This document shows positions 8,000 through 17,298 of a DNA stretch of 64,000 nucleotides, in pieces. How positions within the stretch are numbered: the stretch's first letter is position 1; the number at the start of each line of letters is the position of its first letter. A model generated the notes under the pieces. That model saw nothing but the letters and a program-made list of their open reading frames with translations, was not told the origin of the DNA and did no database searches. The translations under genes and the position numbers were made by a program. Source of the DNA: Anaerocolumna chitinilytica (GTDB lineage: Bacteria; Bacillota; Clostridia; Lachnospirales; Lachnospiraceae); contig NZ_AP023368.1 in NCBI RefSeq assembly GCF_014218355.1, positions 5,147,501-5,211,500 of the forward strand. The letters are read 5' to 3'.

Positions 8000-9844
8000 T
8001 CACTCTCGCATAGATAAGAGATCATCAATCATCACTTCGTAAGAATTGTGTATGATTCGGTCAATGATGGCTTCACATACAGTTGCATCGCTTTCGTTGC
8101 CATTGTGTGTATACCATTCGCTTGGTTCAAATTGTGTGCAGAAGATAATAGAGTCCTTTACACTTCTGGATTCAATAATCTCCAGTAGTTCTCGTTCCTG
8201 ATCACTTGCCAATGGTGTGAGGAGAAATTCATCTATGATCAGAAGATTCACTTTCTAATAAGATTTAATGACTTTCTCAAAAGTACCCTCTCCATGAGCA
8301 ACCGTCAGTTTGTTTAGAGTATCCGGCAACCGCGCATAGCTTACTTTTATAAAGTTTTTACATGCTGCAATACCTAAGGCACAAGCAATGTAAGTTTTCC
8401 ATTTCCAGAGGCTCCTTTCAGAATGATGTGATGGCTGTCTGCGATATATCGGCAGGTTGAAAACTCAAGCATCTGGGGTTTGTCCAGATTTCTGTCAGCG
8501 TGATATTTAATGTCTTCTACACAGGCATTGGGATAGCAAAATCCTGCATCATGGATTATTTTTTGAAGTTTGGTACTTTTACGTTTATCGTGTGTACCTC
8601 CAACACTTTCTGCCCATTCAAGGAAAGAATCTGTACTGTATTCAAGATACTTCCTATGATTTTCAGGCATGTGCTCCGGTAGATAACATGGAGCTAAAGA
8701 ATAAATCTTTCAAACATGTGATGCGATACGGTTGTTATGAAAGAAGACTTCTATACAATTATCTATAGTACGAATATCAACTTTCTTACCAATAAATTCA
8801 TAAGAACCAGAATACTTACAATCCCCGACAGTTGTGAGATAATCAGGTTGTATGGTGGCAGTTGACCAGAGGGCCGTTTCATTTGGGGAAGCAGGTAACA
8901 GCATGAGGAATTCTTTTTCTTATTCAACAAATGCGGTAAGCCTGCTCCCTTTGCTTTTTTGAAATGGTTTTGTATTAAATTCTTCTAGTTTTTCAATAAT
9001 CGCTTTTTTAAGATCTTCTAATGAGAAGAATTTACGGTTACGAAGAGCAGCAAGAATCCATGTCTCTATCACTTTTTACTGTTCCTTCAGCAGTAGGCTT
9101 GTCTTTCGGTTTTATAGGCCTTGCTGGAATAATGGCTGCCCCATAATGTTCAGCCATTTCATAATAAGAACGGTTCAAAATAAGTTCCGTTCGAGTATTC
9201 TTGATTACACCGGTTTTTAGGTTATCAAGAACTAAAATACGCGTAACAACCCCCAAAGTGGGTATAAGCATGTACACGTGCTGTGATCCAATGGTTGGAT
9301 TTCATGTCAGGAAATGTTCCAGCATATCTATACATACTGCATGGAAGACAAGCTACAAACACATAGGCATTTACATTGCAGCCAGCAGCAACATCAAAAA
9401 CAGATAAAGTATTTCCAACCCAATCGACCTCCATGATCTTTCCAGGCTTACGATTGATACGAAGAGTAGCCTTCTTAGCTGCAGCAAATGCGTGATACTT
9501 CTCATTGAATTGTGCATGCTGGTAAGGAATCGTGTTCTCCAATTCACATTTGGTACAGTATTCTGCCCAAAGAAGTGATAGCGTTACGCCTGTTTTGGCA
9601 AGTTCCTTATACACGTACTCATAATCAGGATGTTTTCTTCTTTCTCTTGTGGCACGATCAGGATAAAATAGTATTTCAATATCCCTGTTTGTCAGTGCCT
9701 CTGGAATTGGCCAGTCTAGGTTATGCGTTTCTGTAAATTTTAAAACGTCAGAAACTGTGTTACGTGAGCAACTGATACTGTTAGCAATACCTGCGTTGCT
9801 AAATTCAGACTATGTAGTCTGATGATTTCTTGATAATCAACCAT
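8000..9844 (-). mobile_element. IS21-family remnant, istA and istB broken and fused
   Basis: The minus strand starts at the ATG at 9844 after AGGAGG with MVDYQEIIRLHS, an IstA N-terminus. It continues through several frameshifts: integrase-core pieces near 9600-9230 and 9277-9038, and the IstA C-terminus near 8900-8710 ending RIASHV. IstA-like EHMPENHRKY runs straight into IstB-like sequence near 8600, so an internal deletion fused the two genes. IstB follows with Walker A GASGNGK (frameshifted near 8380), an in-frame TAG near 8256, and Walker B-like LLIIDE down to 8000. The element splits the carrier-protein gene from the BtrH-like gene. Exact ends were not resolved. Confidence 0.85.
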
Positions 9845-10001
9845 GGTTATCGACCTCCTATAATGAATTTACACACAAATCATGTGTATTTACTCATTAT
9901 GGGCATTGCACTGAGCAGTAGAAACACCTGCTTTAATTTATTGGAAATGGGTGCTCTGATTTATCAGAAAGCACGCACTATTCAATCAGAATATACATTA
10001 T

Positions 10002-11126
10002 TCAAAGATTGCTATTTATTTCATTAATTAGTATATTCATGCTCTTGATCTCGTTTTGTTGTAATATGTTGATGTATTCCTCAAGAGATTTTTTTGATTT
10101 ATTTATATTTTTCGAGATAATTAATTTTAGTGCAACTGATAATATAATTCTTGCTAGCTTTAAGTTATTTTCAAATAAATCAATGATAATTGTATGAGAA
10201 GGTATAAATTCTTTATCTATTAAATATTTAACTCGATTAAGCATTAACTTTTTGTGTTCATATAACAAATGATAAGTTCGTATATCAAGTTCATCAGCAT
10301 CTTTAATAAATAATAAGTTATTTAATAAATTCTCATAAAACCCTATGTTATAATACTGTAATTTACAATTATAATAAAAACTAAAATGTTTAGAAAAATG
10401 TTTAGCCATATTTTCTGAGTTATTGGATATATTTTTTTTATTTGAATTATAACTATTAACATAAAATAACAATTCTTCTAATGTATATTGAATATTGAAT
10501 TGATAACTTGGTGCTTCAACTCTTTTTATAAAAGTAATATTTTGTTGATTTTCATTGTTTACAGACACACAAGTTACTTGAATATTATATGATTTCAAAA
10601 AATCCTCAAAAAAAATTTCTTCCGATATATATCTTCCATTATCCAAATTATCCCTTGCATAAAAAATTCTTTTTTCTAAATCATATCCATATATTAATGT
10701 CAGATGAGGGTTATGCTTATATTGATAACAAGGTGACTTGGGCAAGTAATACCAATCTAAATATAATGATATATATAATCCTTGATTTATAGCTTGTATT
10801 ATTGTTTCTATTATATTATAATTATTTTTGTTCTTTAAAAATTCTTGATCTATATGTAAATATTTCAACGTAGGAGCCGGCATATTATTAGAATATCTCC
10901 CCAATTCCAAATGTTCTCGATATGAACTAATGCTTCCTATATAATCGTAAACTTCACCTTTATGAGTCATATATTTATAATATTCTATAGAATAAATCTG
11001 TATGAAACTGCTATAAATCCAATCCCAACTTTTAGGATTATTTAAATCAATCACCGAAAACATAACGCCAAATTCTGGATAAGTAGTTAAGATAGGATTT
11101 TCATTAATCTCAAGTATTTTTTTCAT
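10002..11126 (-). CDS. BtrH/C39-like protein, putative acyl-ACP-dependent acyltransferase
   Basis: 374 residues from the ATG at 11126, preceded by a run of eight G that serves as ribosome site. The middle (about residues 130-190) reads LYLDWYYLP, then KHNPHLTLIYGYD and FYARDNLDNG. This is the pattern of the papain/C39-like BtrH N-terminal family, in which a His in the HxPH stretch and the YGYD strand are conserved. In butirosin biosynthesis BtrH transfers an acyl group from a carrier protein onto an amino group. The N-terminal cysteine expected in catalytic members is not obvious (TYPEFGVMFS at the usual place), so it may use another residue or act non-catalytically. The C-terminal half is helical and unrecognised. 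Confidence 0.5.
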   Translation of the reverse strand: MKKILEINENPILTTYPEFGVMFSVIDLNNPKSWDWIYSSFIQIYSIEYYKYMTHKGEVYDYIGSISSYREHLELGRYSNNMPAPTLKYLHIDQEFLKNKNNYNIIETIIQAINQGLYISLYLDWYYLPKSPCYQYKHNPHLTLIYGYDLEKRIFYARDNLDNGRYISEEIFFEDFLKSYNIQVTCVSVNNENQQNITFIKRVEAPSYQFNIQYTLEELLFYVNSYNSNKKNISNNSENMAKHFSKHFSFYYNCKLQYYNIGFYENLLNNLLFIKDADELDIRTYHLLYEHKKLMLNRVKYLIDKEFIPSHTIIIDLFENNLKLARIILSVALKLIISKNINKSKKSLEEYINILQQNEIKSMNILINEINSNL

Positions 11127-11258
11127 ATCCCCCCCCAATTTTCTATTTAATATTAATTACACAAAATGAGCACTAAAGATAAAGGTTTATATATCAAGCC
11201 TATATAATAAACCTTAAACGAAAGAATTTATAAAATTCTCACAATTATTTCAATTGAA

Positions 11259-12515
11259 TCATTCCATCTGCTCGTCATCCAAATCACTTATATAAATATC
11301 TCTGGTATATAATTTTTCCCAAACATCCTCTAACTCTTTAGAATATCTATTAGCTACAATCAAGTTAGACATTGATTTAAATTTGACAAGATTATTTATT
11401 ACCTTATTTCCATGAAACATTTTATCTTTACATTCTGGTTCATAAATTACAATATCTACTTGCCTCTCTATACTCTCAATAATATCAATGACACTACTTT
11501 CGCGAAAGTTGTCAGAATTTGCTTTCATAATCAATCTATAAAAACCTATCACTGGTTTAGCATTCCCAAAATCTTTATCTTTACTATTTATTGAAAAATG
11601 AGATAGTTTAAGGATTTTTTCTGAAATAAACTTTTTTCTGGTATAATTTGATTGTACAATTGCTTTAATTAAATTCTCTGGGACTCCATCGTAATTTGCA
11701 AGAAGCTGTTTCGTATCTTTCGGTAGGCAATATCCTCCATATCCAAAACTTGGATTATTATAATGTTCACCAATTCTAGGATCCAGACCCATTCCTCTAA
11801 TAATCTGTTTTGTATTCAAATTTTTCATTTCGGCATATGTATCTAGTTCATTGTAAAATGACACTCTAAGTGCAAGATATGTATTTGCAAAAAGTTTAAT
11901 AGCTTCGGCTTCAGATGGATTTACATAAAGTATAGGAATATTTTTTTTAATGGTACAATATTTATATATTTTAGTAAAATTATACGCATTCTCTTTTAAA
12001 TTACTATCTATCCAGCACCCCCCCATTATAATACGACTTGGGTAAAGATTATCATAAAGGGCATGTCCTTCTCTTAAAAATTCCGGAGAAAAAATGATAT
12101 TATTACTGTTAAATCTTTTACATATAGACTCAGTATACCCAATTGGAACAGTAGATTTAATTATAATGGTAGCCTCTGGATTAGTTTTTATAACTAAATC
12201 AATCACTTTTTCTATAGAAGTTGTATCAAAACAATTCAGCTCTGAACTAAAATTCGTTGGGGTAGCAATAATTACATAATCTACATCCTTATAAGCTACT
12301 ATAGAATCCTTAGTAGCTACAAGATTTAATGTATGATTTTCAAGGTACTGCTCTATTTCGTAATCAACTATTGGTGATTTTCTTTGATTAATCATATTTA
12401 CTTTAGATTCATTAATATCAACAGCTATAACTTTATGATATTGTGCCAATAATATAGCATTTGCTAGTCCTACATAACCAATTCCAGCAACTGCAATTTT
12501 ATACTCATTTTTCAT
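11259..12515 (-). CDS. UDP-glucose 6-dehydrogenase family protein
   Basis: 418-residue NAD-dependent nucleotide-sugar dehydrogenase that oxidises the C6 alcohol of a UDP-sugar to the uronate. Seen: N-terminal Rossmann GIGYVGLANA, the SPEFLREG catalytic strand, a central dimerisation helix region, catalytic cysteine C263 in GYGGYCLPKD, and a C-terminal Rossmann domain. Length and motifs fit short bacterial Ugd enzymes. The start at 12515 follows GGAGTG. Inside the cluster it would supply UDP-glucuronate or a related acid sugar; the neighbouring oxidoreductase and aminotransferases could act on the product. Whether the substrate is UDP-glucose or UDP-GlcNAc cannot be read from the sequence. Confidence 0.9.
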   Translation of the reverse strand: MKNEYKIAVAGIGYVGLANAILLAQYHKVIAVDINESKVNMINQRKSPIVDYEIEQYLENHTLNLVATKDSIVAYKDVDYVIIATPTNFSSELNCFDTTSIEKVIDLVIKTNPEATIIIKSTVPIGYTESICKRFNSNNIIFSPEFLREGHALYDNLYPSRIIMGGCWIDSNLKENAYNFTKIYKYCTIKKNIPILYVNPSEAEAIKLFANTYLALRVSFYNELDTYAEMKNLNTKQIIRGMGLDPRIGEHYNNPSFGYGGYCLPKDTKQLLANYDGVPENLIKAIVQSNYTRKKFISEKILKLSHFSINSKDKDFGNAKPVIGFYRLIMKANSDNFRESSVIDIIESIERQVDIVIYEPECKDKMFHGNKVINNLVKFKSMSNLIVANRYSKELEDVWEKLYTRDIYISDLDDEQME

Positions 12516-12716
12516 CTATTCACACTCCTAAAATTATGAAAAAACTAATACTTAAAAACGGTGGAAATTATTTTCTATCTTATTTATTAATATGAGAAAT
12601 AGTAACCTACTTATATTATAATTACAGGTATTACAAATTTTGATTTTAATATTAGATACTTTTTCTACTTTTGATGAGTATTAATATAATTTTCTAATAT
12701 ATTCTTTATATGCTTT

Positions 12717-13737
12717 TCATTTTATTGTTTGCAAAAATGTATTGTAATTACCCTTTACCTCTTGTAACCCACCTTCATTCAAATATAAAATATGATCTGC
12801 TAACTTATTTATCAAATATCGGTCATGAGATATAATAAATAATGTTCCTTTAAAATTGTTTAAAATAATTTCCAGAGCCTCTCTGGAAATTATATCTAAG
12901 TGATTGGAAGGTTCATCAAGAAGTAAAAAATTAGCGTTTGATAGCATTAATAGCATTAATTGAATTCTTGTTTTTTCACCACCACTTAGTTTATTTATTT
13001 GTTTGTAAACTGAATCTCCTCTAAATTGAATATTTGCTAATACTTTTCGAACTTCTGTCTGAGACATCAATGGCTATCCTATCTCTTATTTCATTTACAA
13101 TAAATTTTGTTGAATTTAAACCAGATAGAATCTGGCTATAATATCCTAGTTTAACACCTGGTCCAAAATGAAACTCTCCACTATTAGGTGTAAACTCATT
13201 TACTAATATTTTAAAGAAACTTGTCTTCCCACAACCATTTGGTCCAATTAAAAAAACATGTTCTCCACCTCTTATTTCTATATTAATATTTTTAGTAATA
13301 GGAGCTTGACTAAAAGAAAAACATAAATCTGCTACCAATAAGTGCTCGACTACTTAAATTTTCACTTGGTAATAATTTTTCTCTGGTTTAACTAAAGCAT
13401 TTTCCAATCTTTTAATCATTTTCGTCTTACTCTCAGCCATTCTAATATTTTTTCTCCCTTCTCTTTGTTGTTTTTACTTTTAGTATCCCATTTCAAGAGT
13501 TCTGGTAGTTACTTTATCTAAGAAATAACTCTCATGTGATATTACCAAAATAGTGCCATCATAATTAATCAAAAAGTTTTCCAGCCATTCCAAATCATTT
13601 ATATCTAAATGATTTGTAGGCTCGTCCAATAACAATATATGGGTTTTCTTACCGATAATTTTGCTTATTGTATTTTTGATTTTTGGCAAATAAGGCCATA
13701 TAGTTTCCTCTCTATAAAATATATATTTGCAATACAT
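12717..13737 (-). pseudogene. Decayed ABC-F ATPase gene (possible former self-resistance gene)
   Basis: Three minus-strand pieces belong to one ABC-F protein. 13737-13480 has LLLDEPTNHLD and the HES switch of the first ATPase domain. 13338-13021 has the second Walker A (GPNGCGKTS). 13070-12717 has the second signature LSGGEKTR, LLLDEPSNHLD and SHD. Frameshifts lie near 13480-13340 and 13060, and the first Walker A region is missing. The linker is recognisable but interrupted by stops. ABC-F proteins of this class protect ribosomes from antibiotics or act in translation. Its place inside a biosynthetic cluster suggests lost self-protection, but a housekeeping ABC-F fragment carried along is possible. 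Confidence 0.82.
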
Positions 13738-13740
13738 ATT

Positions 13741-14841
13741 TTAAGAATTTACTAATTCATTAATTTCAGAAAAATCTATTTTCACTTCACTTCCTTGTTC
13801 AGCGGATTTTATTATATTATCTATTATTACTTGATTATATAACATTTCATATGAAGGAATAGGTGAGGAATCTGAGTTTCGTATTGCTTCTACTACTGCT
13901 TTAATTTTTTTATAACTCAATCGAACATTATCCTTCACACACATTGGTACTTCAACCTCGATTTGTTGTCCTTCTTTATCTTTATATATTTTTAATGGAC
14001 CACTTATTGAACCGTTCCAGCATTTTGTGGATGGAATTCTTAATCCGCCTTTTGTACCAAGAATTATTGTATCTCCCATTGAATCCATATGCATTGCCCA
14101 AGAAATTCTAAAATCTATAACAATATCACCTTCTAAGCGTATAAATGCTGCCGAGAAATCCTCAACATTAAATCGTAGTGCATCATTGAGATTATTATAT
14201 ATCTTATTAGTTCCAAAATAACTAGATTTAAACCCTGAAACAGTCAAAGGTTTTGGATAATTAATGGCATGAAGTACCATATCCAAGGGATAACAGCCAA
14301 GATCTCCCGTCACACCTATACCTGCTGTTTTTTTATCAATGAATGTACCATTTGGTATATCTCTACGACAACCACCACCAGTTTGAATGTAATATACTTT
14401 TCCCAACTCGCCTGATTCTATTACTTTCTTAATCATTTTCATGTTTTCATCAAAACGCGGTTGCATTCCAACAGCAAATAATTTTCCAGATTTTTTCTCT
14501 GCTTTTATAATATCTATTGCTTCGTTTGTAGTAACGCACATAGGTTTTTCAAGTAATACATTGAGTTTTTTATTCAATGCATAAATTGCGCATTCAGCAT
14601 GCTGGGTATTATATGTACATATACAAACAAGATCGATCTTTACTTCGTCAATCATTTTCTTATAGTCTTCATAAAGTTTAACATAATTAAGATTGTACTT
14701 ATTAACTAAGTTTTTAGCTTTTTGAAAACAAATATCCGCTGCTGAAACAATTTCAACATTTTCCATTTGTATTAAATTCCTAATATATGACTCGGCAATA
14801 CCACCCATCCCAATAATGCCCACTTTAACTAAATTGTACAT
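13741..14841 (-). CDS. Gfo/Idh/MocA-family oxidoreductase
   Basis: 366-residue NAD(P)-dependent sugar or cyclitol dehydrogenase. The N-terminal Rossmann fold starts VGIIGMGGIAESY, the EKP motif is in LLEKPM (characteristic of the family), and the C-terminal alpha/beta domain contains the GDLGCYPLD helix with substrate contacts. The start at 14841 follows GAGGAG; the longer frame to 14931 is unsupported. It could oxidise myo-inositol to an inosose (feeding the DegT aminotransferases) or make a 3-keto nucleotide sugar from the Ugd product; the sequence does not separate these. It is followed at once by the ABC-F pseudogene. Confidence 0.9.
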   Translation of the reverse strand: MYNLVKVGIIGMGGIAESYIRNLIQMENVEIVSAADICFQKAKNLVNKYNLNYVKLYEDYKKMIDEVKIDLVCICTYNTQHAECAIYALNKKLNVLLEKPMCVTTNEAIDIIKAEKKSGKLFAVGMQPRFDENMKMIKKVIESGELGKVYYIQTGGGCRRDIPNGTFIDKKTAGIGVTGDLGCYPLDMVLHAINYPKPLTVSGFKSSYFGTNKIYNNLNDALRFNVEDFSAAFIRLEGDIVIDFRISWAMHMDSMGDTIILGTKGGLRIPSTKCWNGSISGPLKIYKDKEGQQIEVEVPMCVKDNVRLSYKKIKAVVEAIRNSDSSPIPSYEMLYNQVIIDNIIKSAEQGSEVKIDFSEINELVNS

Positions 14842-14869
14842 CTCTATCTCTCCTCGTATAATATTTTTT

Positions 14870-14888
14870 AAGATACATAATGTATCTT
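14870..14888. promoter_or_regulatory. Perfect 19-bp palindrome upstream of the Gfo/Idh gene
   Basis: AAGATACAT, A, ATGTATCTT lies about 30 bp upstream of the start codon. It could be an operator or a small RNA hairpin. No regulator gene is present in the cluster. Confidence 0.45.
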
Positions 14889-14939
14889 TATAACTTAATA
14901 AATTTTGTTCAATATGCTTAGTTAAGCCCATGATATAAT

Positions 14940-15206
14940 TGTTTTAGTGTCAATCAGGTAATAGTTCTTTTTTCTCCTGTTGAACCAGTAATGATTGCTT
15001 CATAATAAGTCTGTTCCCCTGACATGGAAGTTAGCTTCAAACCGGCTGGTTGTTTGCTTAAGTACATGGACGACCATCTGGCAGTGTGGTTTCGCATCTG
15101 TCCATCTTAAGCTGGATTCTTATATGCGAGGGTGTCGATACTCCATGATCATGGGGTTTACCAAGCGATTGAACACTCAAATTTTATTACAAAAGAAGGT
15201 GATTTT
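14940..15206 (+). other. Non-coding left end of an IS110-type element
   Basis: About 270 bp of less AT-rich sequence than its surroundings precedes the IS110 transposase start. IS110 elements carry a long non-coding end there that encodes the structured bridge RNA. Several self-complementary stretches are visible (around 15030-15150), but I cannot fold it reliably. Coding content is absent. Confidence 0.4.
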
Positions 15207-15815
15207 ATGAACCCACTTTACGTTGGAATTGATGTAAGCAGCAAATCCAATGTCGTTTATCTTATGCTGCTTAATGGTAACAAACACAGTAGCTTTTCAG
15301 TTGCTAACTCACAGGATGGTTCTGTTCAGTTGGTAAAAAGACTGCTCTGCTTTAAATTCTCAATCCCTTAACACCGCCTCATAGGTCTCGAATCAGCATC
15401 TGTCTATGGTGACAATCTCGTGTTTTTCTAAGGGAAGATGCTTCTCTTGCATTCTTTAACAGAAAGATTCATGTCCTCAAATCCCAAGCAGGTCCAAAAG
15501 TTTAAAGATGCTTATAATGACCTGCCAAAGAATGATTATGTGGACTCTTATGACATTGCTGACTGCCTGCGTTTTGGAAGAATCAGCAAAGAGGTATAAA
15601 TAGGAGATTATCACTACAAAGCTCTACAGAACCTTACAAGAGCACGATACTTTGCCGTCTGCAACCTCATCAAAGAAAAGCAGCAGTTTATGAATGTGTT
15701 GTTCAAGAAGTATTCAACCATGACACAGGAGATGTTATTTTCAGATACCTTCAGTACTACCGCCCTTGCTGTCTACGATTATTTGAATCTGCAGAAGCAT
15801 GATTTCCATATATAG
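15207..15815 (+). pseudogene. IS110-family transposase, truncated and frameshifted
   Basis: Starts MNPLYVGIDVSSKS (the first Asp of the DEDD catalytic domain) after GAAGGTG. After a frameshift near 15355 it continues with GLESASVYGDN, FNRKIHVL, DAYNDLPKNDYVDSYDIADCLRFG (the remaining acidic residues) and an RNLTRARYFAV-type segment, ending at 15815. The C-terminal serine domain is missing. Orientation is opposite to the biosynthetic genes, so it is an insertion into the cluster. Confidence 0.85.
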
Positions 15816-16242
15816 AGAAATTCCACTGTTATAATATATTTCACATATCATATATTCCATAAAATATCCCTTATTATGATAAAAAACTTTTTTGATATCA
15901 TCCACTTCATTTTACTAATGCGTTTTTTGTTCTACTTAAAACATTGTTGAATTGCCTTGGTAAGCAAACTATTTTTAGTTTGTTGTATTCTTTGAATACC
16001 CTATGGTAATTGGAGCACCGATCCAGTAGCAAGATCTACTTCGCAAACTCATGTACTAGTTTGACTTTAGTCTTATCTCTTGTAAAATTATTTTATCATG
16101 GCTAGTAAAGGCTCCGTTAAAGCTGCTATCATTAGCAAAGCGATCCCCTATCTAAGTAAGGAACAATAAAGCAAATTTATGGTTGTTACTGTTAAGCTCC
16201 ATGTTCAAATATGCCCCATCTCGTTTTAATATACTCATTTAC
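15816..16242. other. AT-rich gap with no recognised gene
   Basis: About 430 bp between the IS110 remnant and the stop of the nucleotidyltransferase-fold gene. Short open stretches exist on both strands but none has a start with a ribosome site. I see no convincing hairpin terminator. Confidence 0.4.
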
Positions 16243-17274
16243 TTATAATTTTTTATACCACTCATTATCAATGGTACTAGTAATGATTTCACTATCACTA
16301 GGTTTTAATTTATCCATTACATAATCAATACCGAGATCCCCGAAAACACTCCGCACAGTATACAATGTATTAAAGATTTGAACTTCTATTTTTGCGTTAT
16401 TAATTATATCTACAAACTTATTCCAATTAATATCGAATAAATATTTTATAATATATTCTCTTATATCACACAACTTAAGCATACAAAAATTTTCTTGGTC
16501 TTTTATTTTTACTTCATATATTGTATCTTTATAAAAATGATAGCAGAGTTGTATGATTTCATATTCATATTCTAAACATTTTATAAATAGACCATTACCA
16601 ATTTCTTGTGTAATTGTATGATTAATTAATTCCTCAGTACTAATTTGTGGCTTATATTCTCCACCCTCAAAAATAGTTGTATTTATATCTATATAGATAC
16701 GGTTAAAGGGGGATATGTATCCTGTATTAGAAAATTTTATATATTCATATTCTTGATGGGAAAAAAGGCTCCAACTTAGTTTACTTTTTCGATCCGCTTC
16801 TTCGATTTCGTTATCTTCATTAACATACCCTTGAATAAAACCACATTTTAATAATATTTCATTTACTGTACTAACATTTTTTCTTTCTATTAAGATGTCT
16901 ATGTCAATGAAATCTCTATATATAATATTTTCCCTTTTATACAATTTATCAATTATACTAAATCCTTTTAAAATTACATAAGGTATATTATTATTGTTTA
17001 AATACTCAATTATAATTTTTAGGTTGTTTATATATTCATTATACTTGTTCTGCAAATAACATAATTGAATTCCCCATTTTTCTCCTACTTTATATTTAAT
17101 TTTGTAAAATCCATGATGTTTTAATAAGTGTAGGAACAGCAAATATTGAACCTTATGCTTTTCCATTAATGAAGCTAACTCATCATCTCGTAAATCGAAG
17201 TTTGTTAATTTTTCAAAATCTTCATTACTAATATCTGTGCAGCTAACTAATTGCAATATTAACTTATCTAACAT
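16243..17274 (-). CDS. Nucleotidyltransferase-fold protein (PF14907-like, NTP_transf_5)
   Basis: 343 residues from the ATG at 17274, which follows GATGAGG; an ATG at 17289 is also in frame. The pattern YVILKGFSIID followed by YRDFIDIDILI is that of the minimal nucleotidyltransferase fold: a GxS-like turn, then the DxD acidic pair that binds metal. Members of this family recur in natural-product and polysaccharide clusters, with little biochemistry known to me. It starts 25 bp after the radical-SAM stop, so the two are likely translated together. It may adenylylate a small molecule; no more can be said. Confidence 0.7.
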   Translation of the reverse strand: MLDKLILQLVSCTDISNEDFEKLTNFDLRDDELASLMEKHKVQYLLFLHLLKHHGFYKIKYKVGEKWGIQLCYLQNKYNEYINNLKIIIEYLNNNNIPYVILKGFSIIDKLYKRENIIYRDFIDIDILIERKNVSTVNEILLKCGFIQGYVNEDNEIEEADRKSKLSWSLFSHQEYEYIKFSNTGYISPFNRIYIDINTTIFEGGEYKPQISTEELINHTITQEIGNGLFIKCLEYEYEIIQLCYHFYKDTIYEVKIKDQENFCMLKLCDIREYIIKYLFDINWNKFVDIINNAKIEVQIFNTLYTVRSVFGDLGIDYVMDKLKPSDSEIITSTIDNEWYKKL

Positions 17275-17298
17275 ACTATACCTCATCATTAATTTTGT

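Noticed and set aside
14842..14931. N-terminal extension of the Gfo/Idh protein
   Set aside because: The extra 30 codons precede the ribosome site at the inner ATG, cover the palindrome, and do not resemble the family's N-terminus.
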